DNA of 64,000 nucleotides from the NCBI RefSeq assembly GCF_001045455.1, contig NZ_LFNE01000012.1, positions 39,507 through 103,506 of the forward strand, read 5' to 3'. Every line of letters begins with the position of its first letter. Within the stretch, counting starts at the first letter, position 1. The translations under genes and the position numbers were made by a program. A model generated the notes under the pieces. That model saw only the letters and a program-made list of their open reading frames with translations. It did not search any database and was not told the DNA's origin. Source of the stretch: Chryseobacterium sp. FH2 (GTDB lineage: Bacteria > Bacteroidota > Bacteroidia > Flavobacteriales > Weeksellaceae). Positions 16,950 through 24,922 of this stretch are shown in pieces.

Positions 16950-17687
16950 TTACCAAGGAATTTCGCCCGTTGTTGGGTTGGTTTCTTCGCTGATAAATTT
17001 TCCTGTTACTCCGTCTTTGTCTAACAAGGCATATTTTACAATGCGTTTTCCTGCCTCTTCAACTTCGCCACCGTTGTAACCTGTAAAGTCTGTCTTTGTA
17101 TAACCCGGACAAACAGCATTTACTTTGAATGGCGTGTCTCGAAGTTCGTAAGCCAAATGAACGGTAAACATATTCAAAGCCGACTTTGATGCACCATAAA
17201 CTGCGTATTTCGCAAAATTGTAAGCCAACCAATTAGGGTCGCTTTGTAGTGTAAGTGAACCCACACTTGTGCTTACATTCACAATTCTTGGTTCGGGTGC
17301 TTTTTTAAGCAAGTCAAAAAACGCTTGTGTAACTCTTGCTACGCCAAATACATTGGTGTTAAACGCTGACAAAAATTGCTTTGAACTTGCTTCCAATGCG
17401 GTGTATGGTGCACCGCCATTTATTCCTGCGTTGTTAATCAAAACGTCCAAAACGTCTGTTTTCTTTCCGATTTCAATTCGGGCGTTTTTTACCGAATTAT
17501 CATCGGTTACGTCAAGCCGAATGGCTTCAACGTTTGTCAAATTTTCTGTTTTCAGTTTTTCAACGGCTTGTAAACCGTTTTCTAAATTTCGGCTGCCTAT
17601 GTAAACGTAAAACCCTTTCTGTAATAGTTGCTTTGCTGTTTCAAAACCAATGCCTTTGTTTGCCCCTGTGATAAATGCTGATTTCAT
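16950..17687 (-). CDS. Short-chain dehydrogenase/reductase, probable target of the adjacent Crp-type regulator
   Basis: 245 aa. TGANKGIG at 7-14 binds the cofactor, NNAG is at 85-88, Ser at about 139 and Y164-x3-K168 (YGASK) complete the catalytic set. It is a carbonyl-reductase-like SDR of normal length. The substrate is not known. Its promoter region has an AATCTTTGC -7 element and the palindrome TTTACCATTTGGTAAA 21 bp upstream, identical to the one before the Crp gene. This makes it a likely member of that regulator's small regulon. Confidence 0.85.
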   Translation of the reverse strand: MKSAFITGANKGIGFETAKQLLQKGFYVYIGSRNLENGLQAVEKLKTENLTNVEAIRLDVTDDNSVKNARIEIGKKTDVLDVLINNAGINGGAPYTALEASSKQFLSAFNTNVFGVARVTQAFFDLLKKAPEPRIVNVSTSVGSLTLQSDPNWLAYNFAKYAVYGASKSALNMFTVHLAYELRDTPFKVNAVCPGYTKTDFTGYNGGEVEEAGKRIVKYALLDKDGVTGKFISEETNPTTGEIPW

Positions 17688-17742
17688 TTTTTCTTTATTT
17701 TAATATTTACGTGCAAAGATTGCCCGATAAAAAATGAAGTCA

Positions 17743-17758
17743 TTTACCATTTGGTAAA
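17743..17758 (-). promoter_or_regulatory. Operator A, TTTACCA-TT-TGGTAAA, before the SDR gene
   Basis: A perfect 7-bp palindrome with a 2-bp centre. It is 21 bp upstream of the -7 element AATCTTTGC (17713-17721), so it covers the -33 region. The same 16 bp and the flanking AAAGTG recur at 18367. The repeat at the same distance from two promoters is strong evidence for a regulator site. Confidence 0.7.
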
Positions 17759-17766
17759 AAGTGATT

Positions 17767-18333
17767 TTAGCGAATGTTTTTTCTAATTCTGCTCAATGAT
17801 TGTTGCGTGACACCCAGGTAAGAAGCAATATGAGAAAGCGAAACACGATTGGTTAGCGTTGGATAATTTTCAAGCAATTCCAAGTAACGTGTAGTTGCAT
17901 CTTGTGAAATTACAGGACTTTTTCTGGATTTTTGATAAAGGCACTTTTGCACCATTTTGTTTTTAATGTTGTCCCAACCTACGATTGTATAGGAAAGTTC
18001 TTCCCAATCTTGTTTTGAAAACACAATCAGTTTACAATTTGTGCTGGCTTGTAAGTATTCCGCAGAAGCCGCATTTGCTTCAAAATTTATATAATCAACT
18101 GCCATATTATTTTCGGGAATAAAGCAACGGGTAATTTCTTCGCCTTTGTTGTTGTAGTAACAACCACGAATAACACCGTCCACAACGAAGCCGACTTGTC
18201 GGGGAATTTTCCCTGCTTCTGAAAAATACTCGTCTTTGTGAAGTTCTATTTCGGTGGCTTTGCTTGTGACAAGGTCAAGTTGTTGCTTATTCAAGTTGCC
18301 AAACTGTAAAATATATTCTATCAATTCTTTCAT
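17767..18333 (-). CDS. Crp/Fnr-family transcriptional regulator, probably autoregulated
   Basis: 188 aa. The N-terminal cyclic-nucleotide-type beta barrel has DEYFSEAGKIPRQVGFVVDG and GEEITRCFIPENNMAV. It lacks the full phosphate-binding cassette of true CRP, as is usual for this Bacteroidota group. The C-terminal HTH is RVSLSHIASYLGVTQQSLSRIR. TAATTTTGC lies directly before the ATG, and the operator-like TTTACCATTTGGTAAA is 20 bp upstream of that. The same operator precedes the SDR gene 80 bp downstream. The start at 18333 leaves a leader of only a few bases. Confidence 0.85.
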   Translation of the reverse strand: MKELIEYILQFGNLNKQQLDLVTSKATEIELHKDEYFSEAGKIPRQVGFVVDGVIRGCYYNNKGEEITRCFIPENNMAVDYINFEANAASAEYLQASTNCKLIVFSKQDWEELSYTIVGWDNIKNKMVQKCLYQKSRKSPVISQDATTRYLELLENYPTLTNRVSLSHIASYLGVTQQSLSRIRKNIR

Positions 18334-18337
18334 TGTC

Positions 18338-18382
18338 GCAAAATTAGCAAATGGCTTTGGCTATGATTTACCATTTGGTAAA
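18338..18382 (-). promoter_or_regulatory. Promoter and operator B of the Crp-type gene
   Basis: TAATTTTGC at 18338-18346 is a good TAnnTTTG element. Operator B, TTTACCATTTGGTAAA at 18367-18382, is 20 bp upstream and identical to operator A. The rest of 18383-18669 contains no supported gene. Confidence 0.65.
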
Positions 18383-18669
18383 AAGTGTTGGTTTGTCTTA
18401 CTGATTGTTATTGTTAGGTGATTGTCTGTAGGGATAATTTTTTCTAAAAGTCAGCGTTGGACTGTCCACCGCAAAAGTTGATAGGAGAACTGCCGTTAAA
18501 GTTTAGGACAAAGTCCAATGAAAGTTCGTCAAGGACAGTCTTACGATGAGTTTTTCAAGTATCGGGCTGTGTGGTCGTCTAACATTGCCTGTAACTTGTT
18601 TATATATCTCGCAAAATTACACAAATATTCTAAAAATGGTCGGCTTGGTGTAGTTTTTTACAGTACCTA

Positions 18670-18684
18670 TTTCAAACGTATAAC
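18670..18684 (-). repeat. Second copy of the cassette-start sequence GTTATACGTTTGAAA
   Basis: The 15 bp are identical to 16713-16727, where they form the edge of the attC-like palindrome. Here they follow the stop codon of the MFS gene directly. A further box, GTTACAGGCAATGTTAGAC on the minus strand, lies at about 18577-18595 and repeats the CTGTAAC/GTTACAG box of the 16721 palindrome. This may be the fixed end of the cassette array. Confidence 0.45.
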
Positions 18685-18687
18685 TTT

Positions 18688-19914
18688 TTATTTTATGGAT
18701 TTTATTGGTAAAATCAAAAACAGAGAACCAACGCTTAGAGATGCTGCAATTATAAACAGTGGATTATACCCCATCCCTAATCCTATTGCAAATGCGGAAA
18801 CCATCGGTGCAAATACACCGCCCAAGCCATTGGCTACGCTTAAAAAGCTCATATCTTTTCCCTGCGAATTATCGTTAGGGATTACTTCAGAAGTTAATGC
18901 CGTGTGTACCGACAAATAAATTCCATAGCCTAAACCATTCAGAAATTTATACCAGGTGAACGAAGTAACGGTTGGAAAGAAAGCCATCAGCAAAATAGAT
19001 GAACCGATTATAAATATCGACAAAACAGTCAATCCCTTACGTTTGCCGAGTTTGTCTGAAAGTGGTCCGCCAAGCAAACCTCCGATTAAAGCTCCCGTAG
19101 TGTAGGCAATAGCCGCATAATTCAATGCCTTTGCAGTTCCGCCTGCCTGTTGGTGCAAATGGTCGGTAATGATATAAAGCTGATAAGCCAGTATCATTTG
19201 TGTACCGAAAACAAGGAAAAAGCGGGAAACAACAGCCCAATAAAAATCAGGTGCATTTTTGGGCGGCAAAAACGATTTCCATATTGTTTTTGATTTTCCT
19301 TGAAATACTTCGCTCCTGTTTGATTTTTCCCTGATAAGGAATACAAAGGAAACGGAGATTAATATTTGACCACCGCCTGTAACCATTAAGCCCGTATTTA
19401 CATTATCTACAAATAAACCTCCCAATGACAAGCCAATCGCCATACCGATTAATGAGCCGATTGCAATAGATGCGGCTAATGTTCCCCGTCTTGTAATGGG
19501 TACACGGTCGGGGATAATAGCTGAGGTTACTACATTACTGATGGTAACGAATACCAGAATTAGTGACGAGCTTAACGCCAGCAAAAAAGTATCGTTAGCC
19601 CACATCAGAAAAAGAAAGGACAAAAAAGCACCAATACCAGAACCTGCAATCCACGGATTGCGTTTGCCAATCAGCGAACGGGTACGGTCTGAAAGATGCC
19701 CTGCAAATACGGCAATAACAAAACCGCTGATATTGGCTACTGTTGCAACCCACGCTAAGGTAGAAATCTTAGCTGTTTCTCCCACAACAATACCAATTTT
19801 TTGCGGAAGTAATACGGCTAACAAGGAAGATAACGCCCAAGAAGAACCAATGGAAAGAAATGCTAAACCTAAGCCTAATCTGAACAACTCTTTATTGTTT
19901 TTTAATTCACTCAT
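18688..19914 (-). CDS. MFS transporter
   Basis: 408 aa with about 12 hydrophobic segments. Signature pieces are AGHLSDRTRSLIGKRNPWIA after TM2, a variant of the G-x3-DRxGRR loop, and the mirrored GGPLSDKLGKRKGLTV after TM8. The halves are separated by a basic loop (FQGKSKTIWKSF). It resembles the sugar/oligosaccharide-like or drug-exporter MFS groups that start with LGLGFLSIGSSWA. The substrate is unknown. It is followed on the same strand by the aldehyde dehydrogenase upstream, and the two may form one operon with 87 bp between them. Confidence 0.85.
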   Translation of the reverse strand: MSELKNNKELFRLGLGLAFLSIGSSWALSSLLAVLLPQKIGIVVGETAKISTLAWVATVANISGFVIAVFAGHLSDRTRSLIGKRNPWIAGSGIGAFLSFLFLMWANDTFLLALSSSLILVFVTISNVVTSAIIPDRVPITRRGTLAASIAIGSLIGMAIGLSLGGLFVDNVNTGLMVTGGGQILISVSFVFLIREKSNRSEVFQGKSKTIWKSFLPPKNAPDFYWAVVSRFFLVFGTQMILAYQLYIITDHLHQQAGGTAKALNYAAIAYTTGALIGGLLGGPLSDKLGKRKGLTVLSIFIIGSSILLMAFFPTVTSFTWYKFLNGLGYGIYLSVHTALTSEVIPNDNSQGKDMSFLSVANGLGGVFAPMVSAFAIGLGMGYNPLFIIAASLSVGSLFLILPIKSIK

Positions 19915-20001
19915 TATATATAATTATTAAAAAATGCTCACGACCCAAGCTGATTACTGAAAAGGAAATCCGTTTGGATTGAGTGTGAGCAAAGTGATTT
20001 A

Positions 20002-21417
20002 TTATTGCAAAATAGCTTTAGGTTCCAAATAAGTTTCCAAGCCAAACACACCGTACTCACGTCCGATACCGCTCTGTTTAAAACCGCCAAAAGGTGCTTG
20101 TGGGTCGTGGGGAAAACCATTGATGGAAACCCGACCTGCATCAATCTGTGCAGCTACACGTTCTGCACGTTCTTTATCAGAAGAACTGATGTATGCCGCC
20201 AACCCATAAGTGGTATCGTTGGCAATAGTGATGGCATCTGCTTCATTTTTGTAGGGAATAATGACTAAAACGGGCCCAAAAATTTCTTCCTGTGCAATCC
20301 TCATATCGTTACGGACATCCGTGAAAATTGTTGGTTTTACAAAATTTCCATCTTCAAGCCCTTGCGGTTTGCCCTCGCCACCAACCAATAATGTTGCTCC
20401 CTCTTCCTGTCCAAGTTTAATATAGCTTTGCACACGCTCATATTGTTTTTCACTGACCATTGGTCCTACAATAGTATCTGCTTCATTCGGATTGCCTACT
20501 TTCACTTTTTGTGCGGTATGTTTTGCCAATTCGTTTACTTCATCCAATTTAGTTTCAGGAACAAGTAAACGTGTAGGAGCAATACAAGCCTGTCCGTTGT
20601 TCATATATGCTCCGAAAACAGCCATAGGAATAGCTTCTGAAAGATTGGCATCGTCTAAAATTATATTGGGTGATTTTCCGCCAAGTTCCAACGTTACCCT
20701 TTTCATTGTATCAATAGCACCTTTGGCAATCGTTTTGCCTACAACGGTAGAACCTGTGAAAGAGATTTTTGCAATGTCTGGATTGCGTGTAATTTCTGCA
20801 CCTACTATATGACCCGAACCGTTTACAATGTTGAATACTCCTTTTGGCAAACCCGCTTCGTGAAAACATTCTGCAATCAATTGGGTTTGCTGTGCACTCA
20901 TTTCACTTGGTTTAATGACCGTGGTACAACCTGCCGCAATAGCTGTTGCCAGCTTAGTACAAACAAAACCATTGCTTGCGTTCCAGGGTGTAATGATACC
21001 TGCAACGCCTAATGGTTCCATACGTACTTTTGAATGACCGACTGTTTTTTCAAAGTCGAAATTTTTCAGTGTTTCAATAGCAGTTGTAAAAGCTGATATA
21101 GCGTTTTGTACGCTCATTTTGCAGAATTGCAATGTGCCTCCGTATTCTTCTACCATTACTTCTGCCAACTCTTTTTCACGTTTGCTTACCGCTATGTGTA
21201 GCTTTTCAAGATAAGCAATGCGTTCCTGTTTCGTTGTCTTTGAAAAAGTTTTGAAAGCCTCTTTAGCTGACGATATTGCAGCTTTAGTGTCTTCTTCATC
21301 GCCTAAAGTAACCTCGCCAATTTTTTGATTGTTCGCTGGATTAATAAGGTTGAATGTTTCTGTTCCGTGGGGCGTTACAAATTCGCCATTGATGTAAATC
21401 TGATTAATGCGTACCAT
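20002..21417 (-). CDS. NAD(P)-dependent aldehyde dehydrogenase
   Basis: 471 aa from the ATG at 21417 (MVRINQIYINGEF). An in-frame ATG 24 bp upstream is possible, but the usual family start is near INGEFV. Motifs in order: PWNASNGF, FTGSTVVGK, the Glu of TLELGGKSPN, the catalytic Cys in NNGQACIAPTRLLVP, EEIFGPVL, and the PFGGFKQSGIGREYG end. It oxidises an aldehyde to an acid. The specific aldehyde is not clear. A GAACTTTGC element and two 15-bp direct repeats lie upstream, so it is likely to be controlled by an AraC-type regulator. Confidence 0.9.
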   Translation of the reverse strand: MVRINQIYINGEFVTPHGTETFNLINPANNQKIGEVTLGDEEDTKAAISSAKEAFKTFSKTTKQERIAYLEKLHIAVSKREKELAEVMVEEYGGTLQFCKMSVQNAISAFTTAIETLKNFDFEKTVGHSKVRMEPLGVAGIITPWNASNGFVCTKLATAIAAGCTTVIKPSEMSAQQTQLIAECFHEAGLPKGVFNIVNGSGHIVGAEITRNPDIAKISFTGSTVVGKTIAKGAIDTMKRVTLELGGKSPNIILDDANLSEAIPMAVFGAYMNNGQACIAPTRLLVPETKLDEVNELAKHTAQKVKVGNPNEADTIVGPMVSEKQYERVQSYIKLGQEEGATLLVGGEGKPQGLEDGNFVKPTIFTDVRNDMRIAQEEIFGPVLVIIPYKNEADAITIANDTTYGLAAYISSSDKERAERVAAQIDAGRVSINGFPHDPQAPFGGFKQSGIGREYGVFGLETYLEPKAILQ

Positions 21418-21467
21418 TTTTATAAAATTTTGATACTGCAAAGTTCTGATAAAATGAAAGGCTAAGG

Positions 21468-21505
21468 TTTGCTGTATGGCTCAAAATTAGTTTGTTGTAT
21501 GGCTC
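21468..21505 (-). promoter_or_regulatory. Tandem 15-bp repeats upstream of the aldehyde dehydrogenase
   Basis: TTTGCTGTATGGCTC at 21468-21482 and TTTGTTGTATGGCTC at 21491-21505 are direct repeats with a 23-bp period, about two helical turns. They are 21 bp upstream of the GAACTTTGC element at 21438-21446. Tandem half-sites like these suit an AraC monomer pair. The regulator is not identified. Confidence 0.5.
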
Positions 21506-21590
21506 TGTTTTGGGGCTTTTGGTGCATATAGGTTTAGTTAATATATTTATCTACTGCGTTTCCAATTCTTTTCTAAACGTCCATTAGTAA

Positions 21591-21770
21591 TTATTCCTGC
21601 TGCACCAAATGCTGTAAGTTCGGGTCATTCTTGATACGCTCTATTTCACTTTCAACAATATGCAGAATGTCCGTTTTTATCTGACGGTAATTATTTTCAA
21701 TCTGCTCTTTCATTTTATCCTCGCCCTGTTCATCTATAAAAGACAAGATTTGCGGTATCTTCTGTACAGC
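21591..21770 (-). pseudogene. C-terminal remnant, possibly of a conjugation coupling protein
   Basis: The minus strand reads about 58 codons, SFIDEQGEDKMKEQIENNYR and IKTDILHIVESEIERIKNDP, ending LQHLVQQE. The tail of helical acidic sequence resembles the C-termini of Bacteroidota mobilization/TraG-type proteins, but I am not sure. No start is present, so it is a fragment. It sits in a stretch of mobile-element debris. Confidence 0.35.
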
Positions 21771-21868
21771 GCACGTTGAACATATTACGTCCGTGTTTAA
21801 GATTGAAAAACTTGATGATAGAACTATAGACTATTTGGCATCTGATCAGTATCTTTTAAATAACCTCA

Positions 21869-22228
21869 GTGTGGGCAGGTGATTTTTCTCCGGTTGTTCT
21901 GCAATATGGAAAGGCCATGGAAAATGAACTAAAGAAATTGTTCAGCTCTGTCAATGCTACGAAAAGCTGGAAAATAGCTGTGATGCAGAGATCGCCTGAA
22001 AAATTTAAATTTGGAGCGAACACGATATCTCTTTGTTGTAATACATCTGAATTTAACTTATTGAATACAGCATTACATTCTATGTTTGTCGATCCTTTTT
22101 CATTGAAAATAGGCATGTTAAATGAACTAAGAGAAACTCGAAATAATGCTCGTCACCCCGGATTGATAATGGAGAAGACGGATGCTGAGCAATATATAGG
22201 ATTAATGACCCAGTCTCTTTTAACATGA
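21869..22228 (+). pseudogene. HEPN-domain protein remnant
   Basis: The frame is open from a GTG at 21869 and codes for 119 aa. SPVVLQYGKAMENELKKLF is like the first helix of a HEPN domain and ELRETRNNARHPG holds the canonical R-N-x3-H motif. The 30 codons before it (KIEKLDDRTIDYLASDQYLL) are in another frame that ends at 21883, so the gene is 5'-truncated and frameshifted. It may descend from a longer HEPN nuclease of a defence or toxin system. Confidence 0.5.
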
Positions 22229-22387
22229 TCAGATAATATTGTGTTATTTTAATAAATAGAACGTAATTTTTGCAAAAGATGGTTAGATTTTTTCGGACGG
22301 ATAATACAAAACAGAAAGAGCAATGCTGTTAAATGAGGACTGTCCACCAAGTGTATAAATAAAAAATACGGAGTTCAGTTCTGTTCC

Positions 22388-22500
22388 TTATAACCGGACT
22401 TTTTTTTTAAATAAAGTTAAGAACTGATTTAGGATAATACGCCAATTATGAATAGGTATCGTCCACTTTTTAAGATTTCTCTCAAAGCCAAGTAATAGGA
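22388..22500 (-). pseudogene. IS256-family transposase C-terminal remnant
   Basis: The minus strand ends with GFERNLKKWTIPIHNWRIIL and NQFLTLFKKKVRL. LKKWTxPIxNW is the hallmark of the end of mutator-type (IS256) transposases. The upstream sequence has lost the frame. The stretches 22229-22387 and 22501-22782 hold no other supported gene. Confidence 0.5.
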
Positions 22501-22782
22501 ATGTAAAGGATATTTGAGGAAAACAGAAGGTAGTGGTGGAATCACTCATATTATTACTGCTATGTTGGGCATACAATTTGATGGGTAGCCCTGCCGATAT
22601 AAAGGGAGAAATTATGGCAAAATCTGTTTCTTCAAAAAAAATAAGTCGATTAATGCTTAGATGTTAAAGGATTCATGGTTTATAGAATTGGCGGAAATAG
22701 CATTTCACTAATTTATGGAGATCGTTAGAATCTTTTTTTGTTCTCTGTTGATAAAGATATCGTTAAGAAATTTCAATTCCGT

Positions 22783-23622
22783 TTATTTTATCTTTAAGCG
22801 GTAGTCTTTGGGGCCAACCCCTTTATGTGTCTTAAAAAATTTATTGAGGTGGCTTTCGTCCGTAAATCCAAATTCATCTGCTATCTGGCGTAAAGTAATT
22901 GTAGGTACACAGAGGCGTTTTTCAATGATTTGCAACCTGTAATCGTTGGTGTATTTGCGGTAGCTTATCCCAAATTCTTTCTTGAAATAATCACTGAAAT
23001 AGGTAGTGGAAATCGCAAAATTAGCAGCAATGTTTTTGATCTGTATCAAAGAAGGTTCATAAATATGCTGATGTATATATGATATCAGCTCCTCCTTCTC
23101 GGGCTGACCGTTGTCAATCCTGATGTTGAGTTTGGCCGCTGCTTCTTTGATTAATCCCAAAATAGAAAGTATCTGATAAAACATCAGTGGCGAACGGGCA
23201 ATTTCCTTTTTACAATTATAAGCTACAATGTTCTCTACAGTATTTTTCAGAATGGAAATACAGGGCTCATCCATTTTCAGCTTTTCCTCTTTCAGCAATT
23301 TATTCCGCATAATATTTTCTGGCGTAAATGAAATGAACGCATCAGCCTCATAATACATCTTATATCCCGAGAAATAATCATCCATAAATTTTATAAACGT
23401 AAAACGGGTACTTTTGGCTATTTCAAAATAATGCTCATCTGCTGGGCCAATGATGAATAGATCACCGCTTTCATAAGGCAGCCGGCTGTTGTTTAAGAAA
23501 TGAATGCCGTTACCTTTATGGATATAAACCAATTCATAATAGGTATGACTGTGTACAGGCAAATGGAACGCTTGTTCTTCAAAATCGTGGATGATAAGGG
23601 GTTCAAACTGTAATTTTTTCAT
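22783..23622 (-). CDS. AraC-family transcriptional regulator with cupin sensor
   Basis: 279 aa. HLPVHSHTYYELVYIHKGNG and LPYESGDLFIIGPADEHYFE form the N-terminal cupin. The C-terminal module holds IKNIAANFAISTTYFSDYFK and TLRQIADEFGFTDESHLNKFF, with the family end GVGPKDYR. It is divergent from the MFS/amidohydrolase operon at 23706 across 83 bp and is the natural candidate regulator of it. Confidence 0.9.
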   Translation of the reverse strand: MKKLQFEPLIIHDFEEQAFHLPVHSHTYYELVYIHKGNGIHFLNNSRLPYESGDLFIIGPADEHYFEIAKSTRFTFIKFMDDYFSGYKMYYEADAFISFTPENIMRNKLLKEEKLKMDEPCISILKNTVENIVAYNCKKEIARSPLMFYQILSILGLIKEAAAKLNIRIDNGQPEKEELISYIHQHIYEPSLIQIKNIAANFAISTTYFSDYFKKEFGISYRKYTNDYRLQIIEKRLCVPTITLRQIADEFGFTDESHLNKFFKTHKGVGPKDYRLKIK

Positions 23623-23672
23623 ACACCTTTTATTTAGGATAAAAGTACAAAAATAGCCTTTATATATACCAG

Positions 23673-23696
23673 TTCCTTAATCTAAACAATAAGGAA
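23673..23696 (+). promoter_or_regulatory. Inverted repeat in the AraC/MFS divergent promoter
   Basis: TTCCTTA at 23673-23679 and TAAGGAA at 23690-23696 are perfect inverted arms separated by 10 bp. It lies 10 bp before the MFS start, so a regulator bound here would block that gene. Confidence 0.4.
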
Positions 23697-23705
23697 ATTT
23701 GTAGT

Positions 23706-24896
23706 ATGGAAAGAGAAAAAAGCGAAATATCTGCTTGGCAAACTATATTAATGTCTGTTACGGCAGGGGTCTGTGTAGCCAATATTTATTATAACCAGCC
23801 TTTGCTAAAAGATATGGCGGACAGTTTCCATACCAACGAGCGGATGATCGGGAATATGGCAGTACTGGCGCAGGCGGGTTATGGTTTAGGGCTGTTTTTC
23901 ATTACCCCGCTGGGGGATAAGATGAACCGTCGTAAGCTGATATTGCTGTTGCAATGGCTGCTGGTTCTAGCTTTGCTGGGAATGACGTTTTCCGATAGCC
24001 TGCACGTAACGATGGCGATGAGCCTACTTGTCGGCATATTTTCAGTAGCTGCACAGGTAATCCTACCCATGGCCGCCGATCTGTCACCACACAATAAAGG
24101 GAAAATCGTAGACATTATTTTTATGGGAATCTTGACGGGAATACTTGCCGCGAGGGTCCTCAGCGGATTTATCGCGGAGTGGCTTAGCTGGCGATATGTA
24201 TACGGCATTGCAGCCCCTATGGTACTGGCTACTTCCATTGTGCTGTATAAGTCTTTGCCGGATATTCCTGCTGTATTCAAAGGAAGCTACCCTGACTTAC
24301 TTCGCTCCACTCTGCAACAGTTGAAACGTTTTTCTGTACTTCGCAGAACGGCTTTATTGGGAGGTTTGATGTTTGGGGTTTTTTGTTCGTTCTGGACTAC
24401 TTTAACCTTTTACCTGAGTGGTACACCTTTCCGTTATAGTACCGATCAGATCGGGTTGTTCGGTGTTCTAGCTATTTTTTCGGCTTTACTGGCACCTATG
24501 TTTAGACTACTGGCTGATCGGGGAGGAGCCAACCGTTCCCGTCTTTTGGCAGTGATGCTGGTCATATGTGCGATCATTGTTTCGTACGGCTTTCCTGGAC
24601 TTTTATGGGCAGCCCTGGTAGCAGTGTTGTTGCTCAACCTGGGTGTACAGGCAGTACAGGTAACTAATGTAGCAGTTATTTATACGCTTGATGAAACGGC
24701 GTACAGCCGCATCAACACTGTCTATATGACTTCTTATTTTTTGGGTGGTGCTCTGGGTACATACAGTGGTTTGTTCTTTTGGCAATGGGGACAATGGAGC
24801 GCTGTTTGTCTGCAGTTATTAATTTTTTCATTGGTGGGTTTTATACAGCTGCTACACAAAGTCCCACTCCCTTTATCGCTGAAAGAAGGAAAATAA
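23706..24896 (+). CDS. MFS transporter (drug or sugar exporter type)
   Basis: 396 aa, about 12 membrane segments. VTAGVCVANIYYNQPLLKDM is the usual start of the YtbD/arabinose-efflux-like group, and GLFFITPLGDKMNRRKLIL carries the loop-2-3 motif. The second half has MFRLLADRGGANRSRLLAVM. It is the first gene of a plus-strand operon followed by an amidohydrolase 26 bp later and then by decayed oxidoreductase genes. It probably exports a small molecule handled by these enzymes. Confidence 0.85.
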   Translation: MEREKSEISAWQTILMSVTAGVCVANIYYNQPLLKDMADSFHTNERMIGNMAVLAQAGYGLGLFFITPLGDKMNRRKLILLLQWLLVLALLGMTFSDSLHVTMAMSLLVGIFSVAAQVILPMAADLSPHNKGKIVDIIFMGILTGILAARVLSGFIAEWLSWRYVYGIAAPMVLATSIVLYKSLPDIPAVFKGSYPDLLRSTLQQLKRFSVLRRTALLGGLMFGVFCSFWTTLTFYLSGTPFRYSTDQIGLFGVLAIFSALLAPMFRLLADRGGANRSRLLAVMLVICAIIVSYGFPGLLWAALVAVLLLNLGVQAVQVTNVAVIYTLDETAYSRINTVYMTSYFLGGALGTYSGLFFWQWGQWSAVCLQLLIFSLVGFIQLLHKVPLPLSLKEGK

Positions 24897-24922
24897 ATTT
24901 TTAACACCAAAAATATCAGATT

